Source: Clostridioides difficile ATCC 9689 = DSM 1296 | GTDB lineage: Bacteria > Bacillota > Clostridia > Peptostreptococcales > Peptostreptococcaceae | Length of the DNA: 64,000 nucleotides | Assembly: GCF_001077535.1 (NCBI RefSeq) | Contig: NZ_CP011968.1 | Location: forward strand, 2,914,001 to 2,978,000 | Direction: 5' to 3' | Shown here: positions 26,368 to 35,872 of the stretch, one piece after another | Layout: the number at the start of each line of letters is the position of its first letter | Numbering within the stretch: the first letter of the stretch is position 1 | Notes under the pieces: generated by a model | What the model was told of the DNA's origin: nothing | What the model saw: the letters and a program-made list of their open reading frames with translations, nothing else | The model's database searches: none | Translations under genes and position numbers: made by a program

Positions 26368-28440
26368 CTATCCTATTTTTTCAATATCATCTCTTAATAT
26401 ACTTACTCTATTCTCCTCTTTTGCTGTGGTTACTCCTTTTTTAATGCTTAATTTCTGATTTTGTTCTAAATTCGTAAATACTACAGGACTTATTGTTGAT
26501 AGACCATTTTTTTCAATATATTCTAAGTCCATTTTAACTAATTTTTCTCCCGCTTTTACTTCATCTCCTACATTCACAAATACTTCAAATCCATTTCCTT
26601 CTAAATTTACAGTTTCTATCCCTAAATGTATAAGTATTTCTACTCCACTTTTTTGGGATTTTATTATTATTGCATGCTTAGTTGGAAATATAACTCCAAT
26701 AGTTCCATCAACTGGTGAATAAATCAATCCATCACTAGATTTAATTGCAAATCCATCCCCCATCAGTTTACTTGAAAATACAGAATCTGGCACTTCTTCT
26801 ATATCTAATATCTCTCCATTTGTTAATGAATCAATCTTTTCTACTAAAGCATTTTCCATATTTGCAACTTCCATATTTTTTTTCACTTTATTTTTATCAA
26901 CATTTTTAGTAACAGTACTTTCAACCTTTGTTTTTCCCTCTATTATATCTTTTATATCAGACTTTATTGAATCCGATTTTGGTCCAAATATAGCTTGAAC
27001 ATTGTTGCCAATAACCATAACACCTGCTGCTCCAAGTGATTTCAATTTTTCTTTATCTACTTTATTTATATCATTTACAACCAATCTAAGTCTTGTTATA
27101 CACGCATCTAGGCTCTTCAAGTTGTCTTTATTTCCTAAAGCAATCAAAATCTCTGATGCTAATTCATTCTTAGACATTTCAATGACTTCAGCGTTAGTTT
27201 CTGACTCATCTTCTCTTCCTGGTGTCTTTAAATTAAATTTTCTTATCATAAATCTAAATACACTATAGTATAATACTGCAAAACCAATACCTACCAAGAT
27301 AGCCAAGTACCATGGAGTTCTATTAGGAAGAACACCAAATAATAAGAAATCTATTAATCCTCCTGAAAATGTGAATCCAATTTTAACTCCTAATAATTGC
27401 ATAATTGCGTATGATAAACCTGAAAATAAACAATGTATTGCAAATAATACTGGTGCAACAAATAAAAACGCAAACTCTATTGGCTCGGTTATTCCTGTTA
27501 AAAAAGAGGTTAATGCTGCTGATGCCATTATATCTGCTACAAATTTTTTCTTTTCTGGCTTTGCTTCATGCACCATAGCAAGAGCTGCTGCTGGAAGACC
27601 AAACATCATAAATGGAAATGCACCTGTCATAAAAGTACCTGCTGTGAAATTTACTCCATCTTTAAGTTGAGCAAAGAATATCTTTTGGTCACCCATTACA
27701 AGCTCACCAGCTTTATTTACATATTCTCCAAATTGATACCAAAATGGATTATGGAAAACATGATGCAAACCAAATGGTATTAATAGTCTTTCCAAAGAAC
27801 CTTCCATAAATGCTGCTAGTGTTTGATTTGCTTCTATAACATTTTTTGAGAAACTAAGTAATCCCTCTTGTATTGGAGGCCAAATAAAAGACAATATAAT
27901 TCCTATTGCTATAGCAACTAATGAAGTAACGATTGGTACAAATCTTTTACCTGCAAAAAAACCTAGATACTGAGGTAATTCAATTTTATAAAACTTTTTA
28001 TAAAGATAAGCAGCCACTATCCCTATAATAATACCACCAAATACCCCTGTTTGAATTGTTGGTATTCCAACAATATTTGCATACATAGAATTGTCTACCA
28101 TATCTTCTGTAACACCTGCCATAACACCCATAGATGTATTGAGAATTAAAAAACCTACTATGGCTGCCAATGCTGCAACACCTTCTCCTTCAGTTAAACC
28201 AACAGCTACCCCAACTGCAAATATAAGTGGTAAGTTATTAAATATAATTTGACCTGAACTTTCCATTATACTTATTATAAGTTGAAATGTAGGATTCGCC
28301 AAAGCTGGAAAATGAGCCAACAATGCGTCTCCTGCTAAAGCATTACTCACGCCAAGTAATATACCTGCTGCAGGAAGTAATGCAACTGGTAGCATTAGAG
28401 ATTTTCCTACTTTTTGTAAAACACCAAATACTTTTTTCAT
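26368..28440 (-). CDS. ptsG: glucose-type PTS permease EIICBA
   Basis: 690 residues in one frame. EIIC membrane domain (about 1-390) opens with 'LMLPVALLPAAGILLG'; EIIB (about 420-505) carries the phosphorylated cysteine in 'LDACITRLRL'; EIIA (about 526-690) carries the phospho-histidine in 'ILIHLGIETVNL'. It imports and phosphorylates glucose-type hexoses using HPr. A Met at the linker (MENALVEKID) lies near where annotations that split IIBC and IIA would begin IIA; here there is no interruption. ATG behind GGAGAG. Expression is controlled by the RAT/terminator leader at 28477-28641 and the neighbouring antiterminator. Confidence 0.94.
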   Translation of the reverse strand: MKKVFGVLQKVGKSLMLPVALLPAAGILLGVSNALAGDALLAHFPALANPTFQLIISIMESSGQIIFNNLPLIFAVGVAVGLTEGEGVAALAAIVGFLILNTSMGVMAGVTEDMVDNSMYANIVGIPTIQTGVFGGIIIGIVAAYLYKKFYKIELPQYLGFFAGKRFVPIVTSLVAIAIGIILSFIWPPIQEGLLSFSKNVIEANQTLAAFMEGSLERLLIPFGLHHVFHNPFWYQFGEYVNKAGELVMGDQKIFFAQLKDGVNFTAGTFMTGAFPFMMFGLPAAALAMVHEAKPEKKKFVADIMASAALTSFLTGITEPIEFAFLFVAPVLFAIHCLFSGLSYAIMQLLGVKIGFTFSGGLIDFLLFGVLPNRTPWYLAILVGIGFAVLYYSVFRFMIRKFNLKTPGREDESETNAEVIEMSKNELASEILIALGNKDNLKSLDACITRLRLVVNDINKVDKEKLKSLGAAGVMVIGNNVQAIFGPKSDSIKSDIKDIIEGKTKVESTVTKNVDKNKVKKNMEVANMENALVEKIDSLTNGEILDIEEVPDSVFSSKLMGDGFAIKSSDGLIYSPVDGTIGVIFPTKHAIIIKSQKSGVEILIHLGIETVNLEGNGFEVFVNVGDEVKAGEKLVKMDLEYIEKNGLSTISPVVFTNLEQNQKLSIKKGVTTAKEENRVSILRDDIEKIG

Positions 28441-28476
28441 TTACTTTTCTCTCCTTATTATTTTATATTTTTTTAA

Positions 28477-28619
28477 ATAAAAAAGACTTAAGTTTATAAA
28501 AAGTTACATTAGTATACTTAATTCTAAAATTAAACTTATGTTAATATAAACAAACCTATATTAACCTAATTTCAGAATTAAAAATAAACTATTATAATTT
28601 TTTTATAAACATAAGTCTT
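28477..28619 (-). terminator. conditional terminator in the ptsG leader
   Basis: Minus-strand 5' arm 28600-28619 pairs with 3' arm 28483-28502 (20 bases, one mismatch), followed by TTTTTTATTT. The intervening ~97 bases can fold further. The 5' arm begins inside the RAT site, so antiterminator binding would block it. Confidence 0.75.
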
Positions 28620-28641
28620 GCCTGCATTATCAGTAACAATC
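28615..28641 (-). promoter_or_regulatory. RAT site (BglG/LicT-type RNA antiterminator) of ptsG
   Basis: The minus-strand sequence contains GATTGTTACTG, a short loop, then GCAGGCAAGAC, the pattern bound by CAT domains of BglG-family proteins. Its 3' end overlaps the terminator arm. Almost the same motif precedes the antiterminator gene itself. Confidence 0.85.
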
Positions 28642-28742
28642 TTAATGTTTTAAAATTATTATTTTATATTAAATTTTAAATAATATATTAAAATTGAACA
28701 TAATATATTAAATCTATACATTCTGTATTAAACTACTCTTTA

Positions 28743-29585
28743 TTATAAATTCAGTACAGATATAACTCTTTTGATATGTAATGTTAAATAAAGTAGTTCA
28801 TCTTGACTTACATAGTAATCATAATTCTTTTCTACATGAGTTTTTATTTTATATGCACAATCATAATCCTTTTCATACTTTACTTTAATTATATCTATAA
28901 TTTCATTATTTGTATCATTGATTTTTTCTTTTTTTACTAATCGTTTTGCAAAGAATTTTAAATGAGTCAGAAGCCTATCATAATTTATATCATCTTCTTT
29001 AAATTCAACTCTATAATAATATCTTATAATATTTAGTATGTCTTTTACAATTTTAGTAATTAACAGTGATTCCTTTGAACTTCCCTTATAGTTTGAATTT
29101 ACTATATGCATTGCTATAAAACCAGCTTCATCTACTGGAAATTTCACATCAAATTCTTTATTTATATAATCTACAGCCCATTTCCCAATCTCATATTCTT
29201 TTTTATGTATTCTTTTTATCTCATGTAGTAAATCATTCTTTATAGTTATGTTTTCATGATATCTTTTAATTGCAAATGCAATATGGTCAGTAAGTGCTAC
29301 ATAAATATATTCATAAAGTTTAGTATTCAAATTCTCCTCTGCATAAGCAATTATTTCAGTACTAACCTCAAAAAATTTCTCATCAACCTGGCTTGCTAGT
29401 TTACTAATTTTATCTAAAAAGCTTTCATCTTGTATTACAAAAGTTCTTTCAATTTTACTTTTATCTATTTCTTGACCTTTCTTTTTTTGAAACCCAATTC
29501 CACATCCTGTTAATATTAATTCTTTTTTTATATTTTCATCTAAAACTAATACAACATTATTATTATAAATTTGTTGAATAATCAT
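28743..29585 (-). CDS. BglG/LicT-family transcription antiterminator
   Basis: 280 residues from ATG 29585 (GGGAGAG nine bases ahead; the longer frame opens upstream of that site). An N-terminal CAT RNA-binding domain ('IIQQIYNNNVVLVLD', 'LTGCGIGFQKKKG') is followed by PRD1 (conserved His in 'LTDHIAFAIKRYHENI' and 'AGFIAMHIVNS') and PRD2 ('LLTHLKFFAKRL', 'LYLTLHIKRVI'). When active it binds RAT hairpins and lets polymerase through. PRD phosphorylation by the PTS sets activity. It lies directly upstream of ptsG and has its own RAT leader, so it should control both. Confidence 0.93.
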   Translation of the reverse strand: MIIQQIYNNNVVLVLDENIKKELILTGCGIGFQKKKGQEIDKSKIERTFVIQDESFLDKISKLASQVDEKFFEVSTEIIAYAEENLNTKLYEYIYVALTDHIAFAIKRYHENITIKNDLLHEIKRIHKKEYEIGKWAVDYINKEFDVKFPVDEAGFIAMHIVNSNYKGSSKESLLITKIVKDILNIIRYYYRVEFKEDDINYDRLLTHLKFFAKRLVKKEKINDTNNEIIDIIKVKYEKDYDCAYKIKTHVEKNYDYYVSQDELLYLTLHIKRVISVLNL

Positions 29586-29623
29586 AATCAATATCTCTCC
29601 CAAAATACAATTTCCCTTATTCA

Positions 29624-29678
29624 TAAAAAAATACCTAAATTAAGATACAATTCACCTGTATACCTTAACCTAGGTATT
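29624..29678 (-). terminator. conditional terminator in the antiterminator-gene leader
   Basis: Minus-strand arms AATACCTAGGTTAAG (29678-29664) and CTTAATTTAGGTATT (29644-29630), then a run of T residues. It overlaps the 3' end of the RAT site. Confidence 0.8.
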
Positions 29679-29700
29679 GCCTGCTTACCAGTAACAATCC
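29675..29700 (-). promoter_or_regulatory. RAT site upstream of the antiterminator gene
   Basis: Minus-strand GGATTGTTACTGG, four bases, GCAGGCAATAC; differs from the ptsG copy mainly in the loop. It implies autoregulation. Confidence 0.85.
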
Positions 29701-29741
29701 AGCTTGTTAACGCTTATATATTGTATTCAATTTATGGTTTT

Positions 29742-29770
29742 ATTCTATTATAAATAAATATATATGTCAA
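29742..29770 (-). promoter_or_regulatory. promoter of the antiterminator gene
   Basis: Minus strand TTGACA (29770-29765), 17-base spacer, TAGAAT (29747-29742). Predicted start about 35 bases before the RAT site, as expected for an attenuator. Confidence 0.7.
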
Positions 29771-29845
29771 GTAAATTATTGAAAACTATTTCCTATTTTT
29801 TAGTATTAATTTTAACATCAAAAATCAAATTTTATTCCATTATAT

Positions 29846-31888
29846 TTATGATTCTATCATCATCATTTCATCATAGAGAATATTTTCCAATAACTCTTTA
29901 GCCACTTCTCTTGATATTTGCTTAGTTTCAACTAATTGTTGAACACTGTCTCTTTGACTTTGTATCGCCATTACTCTGTAGTATTCTACTCTTGCCTCAA
30001 ACTTATCATCATTTTGAATCTTTCTAGTAATCCAATTCAAATAACGATTATAGAATCTGATTGCTATTAAGGCCTCATGTCTGTTATCTTCATCAGTATT
30101 TTTATTTATAAATGATATAGCAGTTTTAGTAGAAAGTGCATATGCATGGTGAAACTCTTTGATTATTTCTTTATTCTCAGATACTATTTTTGTAATTTTT
30201 TCTTTTACTTCTTTCTTTACTTTTCTATTTATAATCCACATGCTTATTTTTAATTTTACAATTTTAAATATAGATTTTTGAACAGATTTTCTTGATTTTG
30301 TAATATAAAATCTATACAATTTAAAGGCTCTATCAGAAATTTTACCATCTTCTAATAGTTTCAAAACAGCTAATAATCCCTGTTGGTCTGCTTCTGCAAT
30401 CATCATACTTATAAGTTTATTATCTGGAGTATTTAGTATTCCTTTTTCTGAGTCTACCAACTGTTCATTTAAATCATGTATAACTGGTTGTACTTCTTGT
30501 GCTTTTTCATTACTAAGTTTTAAAATGGCTTCTTTCAAAATTAGTTTATATGCCTCTTTATCAGATAATAAAGGTTCTGACTCTTGTACGTTATTTTTTA
30601 ATAATCTTGGCAGTAAAACTGTTGCCAATACTAAACTTATAAGAATAACTTCTGATGATATAAATAAAACAGTATCTCTCATTGGAAATACATCTTTATC
30701 AGCCAAATAAAAAGGTATAGATAAGGCAGTTGCTAGTGTAAATGTACCATGAACACCACAAGTAGCAACTATTAGTGAGTATTTACATTTAGAAATACTC
30801 TCTTTTACAACTTCTTCATCCTTAAAACCTAAAAAACCTACAAAAAAATTATTTAAAGGATTCTTTTTAGGTTTTATAAAAGAATTATGCCATAAATATA
30901 CCCATATAAATCTTATAACAAATAAAATAAGTACAATTAAAGTAGAAATAAAAGTCAATTCCAATGCCATATTTTCATTTTTACTACTAAGTCCTGTATA
31001 TATACTTGGTAACAAAAAACCAAGCAGTGTAAAGACAAATCCATTCAATACATACTCCAAAACATACCAAGTATTGTCTGATATTATCCTTAATTTAGTA
31101 GTTGTATTTTGTAAATGCTCTTTTTCAATTCCATGAGCTATCCCTGCCATTACAACAGCTAGGATTCCAGATACTCCTATTTCTTCTGCTACAAAATATA
31201 CAAAAAGTGGAGTCATTATTTGTATAACTATTACCATTGGAATTTCTTCCAAATTCCACTTGTGTAAACTAAGTCTTATTTTTATAATTATGTATCCTAA
31301 AATACTTCCTACTATTATTCCTCCAAAAGCTGTAATCATAAATTGAATCCCTGCCTCTTCTATTGAAAAAACTCCTGTAACTGTGGCAAGTACTGCAACC
31401 TTAAATGCTACTACTCCAGCAGCATCATTTAATAAAGATTCACCTTCAAGTATACTCATCATATTTTTAGGAAAATTTAATCCTTGTGCAATTGATTTTA
31501 CTGCTACTAAATCAGTTGGAGATATTACTGCTGCCAAAGCAAATGAAACAGATAATGGCATCCCAGGAATAAGAAAATGTATAAAGATTCCACCTGCAAA
31601 CACGGTTATTAAAACTAAACCAAATGCAAGAAGCAAAATTGGTTTTCTGAGCTCTAATAGCTCTTTTCTCGATACATTTTGTCCTTCACTGAATAGTAAT
31701 GGAGCTATGATACATATTACAAATATTTCTGGATTAAATGAAAATGAGAATTTAAATGGCAAAATAGACAATATAATCCCTAGTACAATTTGATATATTG
31801 CAAGAGGAATATTACTCCACTTTTTGCTAAATACAGTTGAAATCGTTGTACAAACCAATAATCCCAACAATGTTACTAAAATTGACAT
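29846..31888 (-). CDS. CPA1-family Na+(K+)/H+ antiporter with long cytoplasmic tail
   Basis: 680 residues from ATG 31888 (GAGAGGTAG ahead). Roughly the first 420 residues form 11-13 membrane spans with the CPA1 core 'SPTDLVAVKSIAQG' and 'LEGESLLNDAAGVVAFK' carrying the expected acidic residues. The last ~240 residues are hydrophilic and helical, rich in Lys and Glu, and probably regulatory. Exchanges monovalent cations for protons across the cytoplasmic membrane for pH or salt homeostasis. It lies between the antiterminator and app genes without obvious operon partners. Confidence 0.88.
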   Translation of the reverse strand: MSILVTLLGLLVCTTISTVFSKKWSNIPLAIYQIVLGIILSILPFKFSFSFNPEIFVICIIAPLLFSEGQNVSRKELLELRKPILLLAFGLVLITVFAGGIFIHFLIPGMPLSVSFALAAVISPTDLVAVKSIAQGLNFPKNMMSILEGESLLNDAAGVVAFKVAVLATVTGVFSIEEAGIQFMITAFGGIIVGSILGYIIIKIRLSLHKWNLEEIPMVIVIQIMTPLFVYFVAEEIGVSGILAVVMAGIAHGIEKEHLQNTTTKLRIISDNTWYVLEYVLNGFVFTLLGFLLPSIYTGLSSKNENMALELTFISTLIVLILFVIRFIWVYLWHNSFIKPKKNPLNNFFVGFLGFKDEEVVKESISKCKYSLIVATCGVHGTFTLATALSIPFYLADKDVFPMRDTVLFISSEVILISLVLATVLLPRLLKNNVQESEPLLSDKEAYKLILKEAILKLSNEKAQEVQPVIHDLNEQLVDSEKGILNTPDNKLISMMIAEADQQGLLAVLKLLEDGKISDRAFKLYRFYITKSRKSVQKSIFKIVKLKISMWIINRKVKKEVKEKITKIVSENKEIIKEFHHAYALSTKTAISFINKNTDEDNRHEALIAIRFYNRYLNWITRKIQNDDKFEARVEYYRVMAIQSQRDSVQQLVETKQISREVAKELLENILYDEMMMIES

Positions 31889-32039
31889 AACTACCTCTCT
31901 TTTCAATAATAATATTATAGATTAAACTTATATATCAACTAACTTAATATTAACAGCATGAAATCCCATCTTAATCAAAAAAATTTTCAGTTTATTCTAT
32001 TATTCTTATTATATACATCAAATTTAATTTTTGAAATAT

Positions 32040-33011
32040 CTATACTAGATGACATGCAACAAAATGATTTCTTGATATTTCTTTTAAAACTGGAATCTCT
32101 TTTTTGCATATTTCCTTACAATAAGGGCATCTTGTATGAAACTTACATCCACTTGGTGGATTTGTTGGAGATGGTATGTCTCCTTTTAATATAATTCTAT
32201 TTTTCTTAATTGTAGGGTCTTGTATTGGTACTGCGCTCATAAGCGCTTTTGTATATGGATGTTGAGAATGTAAGTAAAGTTCTCCTTTAGTTGCAATTTC
32301 TATTATAGAACCTAGATACATAACACAAACTCTATGTGCAATATGATTTACTACACTCAAATCATGAGATATAAATAAATATGAAAGTTTATATTTATCC
32401 TGTAAATCCATAAGTAAATTTATAATTTGAGATTGAATAGAAACATCTAGTGCAGAAACAGGTTCATCACAAACTATAAATTCTGGATTTAATGCTAATG
32501 CTCTTGCTATACCTATTCTCTGTCTTTGACCTCCAGAAAACTCACCTGGTTTTCTATTTAAATGGTACTTAGAAAGACCACAACTTTCTACAACATTTAA
32601 TATATTATCTTTTATTTCATTCTTTGGCACTAAATTATGTTCTATAACTGCCTCGGATATTATTTGTTCCACATTTAATCTTGGATTTAATGAACTATAT
32701 GGGTCTTGAAATATCATTTGCATTTTGGGTCTTAACTTTCTAAGTTCTTCCTTCTCTAACTTATATATATCTACACCATTAAATTCAACTTTACCTTCAG
32801 TTTTTTCAATTAATCTAAGAATGGTTCTTCCTGCAGTTGATTTTCCACATCCCGATTCTCCAACTATAGCCAAAGTTTCTCCTTTTTTTAAATCAAAAGA
32901 AATTCCATCTACTGCCTTTACACATTTAATTTCCTTATCAAATAATCCAGATTTAACTTCAAAGTACTTTTTAAGACCCTCTACTTTTAATAAACTCTCT
33001 TCTTTTTTCAA
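32040..33011 (-). CDS. appF: oligopeptide ABC transporter ATPase AppF
   Basis: 323 residues: Walker A GESGCGKST, Q-loop 'MIFQDPYSSLNPR', signature 'FSGGQRQRIGIARAL', Walker B 'FIVCDEPVSALDV', H-loop 'FISHDLSVV'. The C-terminal oligo/HPY region has a cysteine cluster (C..H..C..C...C, ending 'VACHLV') as in many DppF/OppF proteins. The frame begins with TTG directly after the appD stop, with GGAGGAG upstream inside the end of appD, so the two ATPases are translationally coupled. By neighbourhood it energises AppA/B/C. Confidence 0.94.
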   Translation of the reverse strand: MKKEESLLKVEGLKKYFEVKSGLFDKEIKCVKAVDGISFDLKKGETLAIVGESGCGKSTAGRTILRLIEKTEGKVEFNGVDIYKLEKEELRKLRPKMQMIFQDPYSSLNPRLNVEQIISEAVIEHNLVPKNEIKDNILNVVESCGLSKYHLNRKPGEFSGGQRQRIGIARALALNPEFIVCDEPVSALDVSIQSQIINLLMDLQDKYKLSYLFISHDLSVVNHIAHRVCVMYLGSIIEIATKGELYLHSQHPYTKALMSAVPIQDPTIKKNRIILKGDIPSPTNPPSGCKFHTRCPYCKEICKKEIPVLKEISRNHFVACHLV

Positions 33012-33989
33012 TTATATCTCCTCCTTTTTATATAACCAACATGCAATACTATGACCACTATTCAATTCTATTAAAGGAGGTATCTGAGTTCTACATTTAT
33101 CACATACTTTTTCACATCTATCACTAAAATAACATGAATCTGGCATCCCAATTGGATTTGGTACTTGTCCTGGAATCGAATACAATCTTTTATCTTTGTT
33201 TTTTCCAAGAGCAGGCTTTGATTTTAGAAGTCCAATAGTATAAGGATGTTTTGGATTTTTAAATAATTCAACAACCTCTGCCACTTCTATAATTTTGCCA
33301 GCATACATCACTAATACTTTGTCACACATTTCTGCAACTACTCCCAAATCATGTGTAATCATCATTATAGATGTGTTTAATTTTTCTTTTATATTTTTCA
33401 TTATATCTAAAATCTGAGCTTGAATAGTAACATCTAAAGCTGTTGTTGGTTCATCAGCTATAAGTAATTTTGGATTACATGATAAAGCCATAGCTATCAT
33501 TATTCGTTGTCTCATACCACCTGATAATTCATGTGGATATGAATTATATATTTCTTCAGCTCTTGGTATTTCTACCAGTTTTATCATATCGATTACCTTT
33601 TTCTTAGCTTCTTCCTTTGATAAATCTTGATGTATCATAATACCTTCAATGATTTGACTTCCAATAGTAAACGCTGGGTTTAAAGATGTCATTGGTTCTT
33701 GAAAAATCATTGATATCTCATTCCCTCTTATTCCCATAAGTTCATCTTCATTCATCTTTAAAATATCTTTGCCTCGAAAGATTATTTCTCCACCTTCTAT
33801 TTTTGATGTTGGAAGTAACTTCATCAAAGACATGGCTGTTACAGACTTACCACATCCTGATTCTCCAACTATTCCAATGGTTTCACCTTCATTTATATTA
33901 AAACTTACTTCATTTACACTCTTTACAATCCCTTTATCTGTATGAAAATAAACTTTTAAATCTTTAACCTCAATTAGTGCTTTACTCAT
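33012..33989 (-). CDS. appD: oligopeptide ABC transporter ATPase AppD
   Basis: 325 residues: Walker A GESGCGKSV, 'MIFQEPMTSLNPA', signature 'LSGGMRQRIMIAMAL', Walker B 'LLIADEPTTALDV', 'MITHDLGVV', and the C-terminal cysteine motif 'CYFSDRCEKVCDKC'. ATG behind GAGAGGAG. Paralogue of appF; the two ATPases form the heterodimeric motor. Transcribed away from appA, so the permease is encoded by two divergent units sharing the 33990-34207 control region. Confidence 0.94.
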   Translation of the reverse strand: MSKALIEVKDLKVYFHTDKGIVKSVNEVSFNINEGETIGIVGESGCGKSVTAMSLMKLLPTSKIEGGEIIFRGKDILKMNEDELMGIRGNEISMIFQEPMTSLNPAFTIGSQIIEGIMIHQDLSKEEAKKKVIDMIKLVEIPRAEEIYNSYPHELSGGMRQRIMIAMALSCNPKLLIADEPTTALDVTIQAQILDIMKNIKEKLNTSIMMITHDLGVVAEMCDKVLVMYAGKIIEVAEVVELFKNPKHPYTIGLLKSKPALGKNKDKRLYSIPGQVPNPIGMPDSCYFSDRCEKVCDKCRTQIPPLIELNSGHSIACWLYKKEEI

Positions 33990-34207
33990 TATTTTCTCCT
34001 CTCAGCAAAATTACTTAAGATAACATACACCTTTTGATTGTATTTTATAAAAATTTAAATTACAACATTTTCTTACATTTTATTATTTTTTTCTATTAAT
34101 TATAATAATATAATAGTTAATTTCTATATATATTGATTTAATAATGATTACTATTATACAATAAAAAATATGTGTTAAATATTATTTTATGGAGGTTTTA
34201 TAAGAAT

Positions 34208-35767
34208 ATGAAATTTAAAAAATTGGCATCATTAATCTTAGTTTCATCATTAATGCTTACATTTACAGCCTGTGCTTCCAATGATAAAGACAAGTCTAGT
34301 GGAAGCAAATCTGGTGGAACTGTTGTAATACCTATGGCAAGTGACCCAGATATAATCAATGGAGCTTTTGCAAACGTTAAAGAAGACTCTCTTGCATCAA
34401 ATATAGTTTATGCTCCTCTTTATACTTATGAAAAAGGAAATTTAGTAAATTATTTAGCAGAAAAAGTAGATTTTAAAGATAGTAAGGAATTAACTATAAA
34501 ATTAAAATCCAATTTAAAATGGCATGATGGAAAGCCAATAACTGCTGAAGATGTCTTATTTACATTTAATACAGTTTTAGACGAAAAACAAAATTCACCA
34601 TCAAGACAATACTTATTGGTGGGTGAGAAACCAGTTAAAGTAGAAAAAATTGATGATTTAACAGTTAAGATTACTTTACCAACTGCAAGTGAATCTTTCT
34701 TATATGGTATATCTAAAATTTCTCCAATACCAAAACATGTGTTTGAAGGAGAATCAAATATAGCTAAGTCAGAAAAAAATAATAATCCAGTTGGTTCTGG
34801 TGCATTCAAGTTTAAGGAATGGAAAAAAGGTGAAAGCATAGTATTTGAAAAGAATGCAGATTATTTTGGTGGAGAACCTAAGGCAGATTCTATAGCGCTA
34901 AAAATAATTCCTAATGAAGCATCTCAAGAAGCAGCTTTAAATAATGGCGAAATTTCACTTATGAAGACATCTGCTGAAGGATATGAAAAGGCAAAATCAA
35001 ACTCAAACTTACAAACTTATACTTATAGTGAAGAAAGATTAAACTACATTGTATTTAACCAAAATATATCAAACATGGCTAACAAAGAAGTAAGACAAGC
35101 CTTATCATATGCCTTAAATAGAAATGAAATGATAGAATCAGCATATGGAAAAGAAGGTTCTGTACCTGCTAAATCTATATTAGTTCCAGAAGCAGACTTC
35201 TATACAGAAGAAGGTGTTGAAGGATATGACCAAGATACAAATAAGGCTAAAGACTTATTGGATAAAAGTGGTGTTAAAATTGATAAATTAAAAATAGGTT
35301 ATAACACAGGTAGATTTGGGCATAAAAACTATGCCTTAGTAGCTCAACAAGAGTTGAAAAAAATTGGTATAGAAGCTGAAATAGTTCCTTATGAAAGTAA
35401 GGCATTCTTCAATATACTATTTAGTAATAGCACGGAATGTGATATGTATGTAAATGGTTATGCTTGGGGATTAGAACCAAACCCATATAGAGGTATGTTT
35501 GAAACTGGTCAATATTGCAACCAAACTAAATATTCTAATGCTGAAATAGATGCTTTATGGGAAAAAGGATTTACTGAGTTAAACAAGGAAAAACGTGAAG
35601 AAATATATAAGCAAATACAACAGGATATATCTAAGGATGCGCCTATTTACACTATAGATTATGAACAAAATTTAATGGCAGCTCAAAAAAATCTAAAAGG
35701 AATAAAAGATGCTAAACCATCTCCTGCAATATTATTTGAAGATTGGTCTAAACTGTATGTAGAATAA
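34208..35767 (+). CDS. appA: oligopeptide-binding lipoprotein AppA
   Basis: 519 residues from ATG 34208; GGAGG is 12 bases upstream, a little far. The signal peptide ends in a lipobox (F-T-A-C) around residue 21, then a Ser/Lys/Gly linker. Family-5 solute-binding body: 'LKSNLKWHDGKPITAEDVLFT' (quoted in part), 'PNPYRGMFETGQYCN', 'IYKQIQQDISKDAP'. It captures peptides outside the membrane for AppBC/DF. A plausible promoter (TTGATT, 16 bases, TATACA, 34133-34160) precedes it. In C. difficile, as I recall, loss of Opp and App permeases affects sporulation. Confidence 0.94.
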   Translation: MKFKKLASLILVSSLMLTFTACASNDKDKSSGSKSGGTVVIPMASDPDIINGAFANVKEDSLASNIVYAPLYTYEKGNLVNYLAEKVDFKDSKELTIKLKSNLKWHDGKPITAEDVLFTFNTVLDEKQNSPSRQYLLVGEKPVKVEKIDDLTVKITLPTASESFLYGISKISPIPKHVFEGESNIAKSEKNNNPVGSGAFKFKEWKKGESIVFEKNADYFGGEPKADSIALKIIPNEASQEAALNNGEISLMKTSAEGYEKAKSNSNLQTYTYSEERLNYIVFNQNISNMANKEVRQALSYALNRNEMIESAYGKEGSVPAKSILVPEADFYTEEGVEGYDQDTNKAKDLLDKSGVKIDKLKIGYNTGRFGHKNYALVAQQELKKIGIEAEIVPYESKAFFNILFSNSTECDMYVNGYAWGLEPNPYRGMFETGQYCNQTKYSNAEIDALWEKGFTELNKEKREEIYKQIQQDISKDAPIYTIDYEQNLMAAQKNLKGIKDAKPSPAILFEDWSKLYVE

Positions 35768-35796
35768 TTGATGTAAAATTTTATATTATTAATTAG

Positions 35797-35858
35797 AAAA
35801 GGAGATGTCTAAAAATAATATTGTTTTATTATTTTAAAACGAGACATCTCTTTTAATT
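35797..35858 (+). terminator. terminator or attenuator between appA and appB
   Basis: Arms 35797-35810 and 35842-35854 (13 bp with one bulge) with an inner A/T hairpin and a TTTTAATT tail. Its position inside the operon would lower appBC relative to appA, a common way to make more binding protein than permease. Confidence 0.75.
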
Positions 35859-35872
35859 AGGAGAATTTACTT

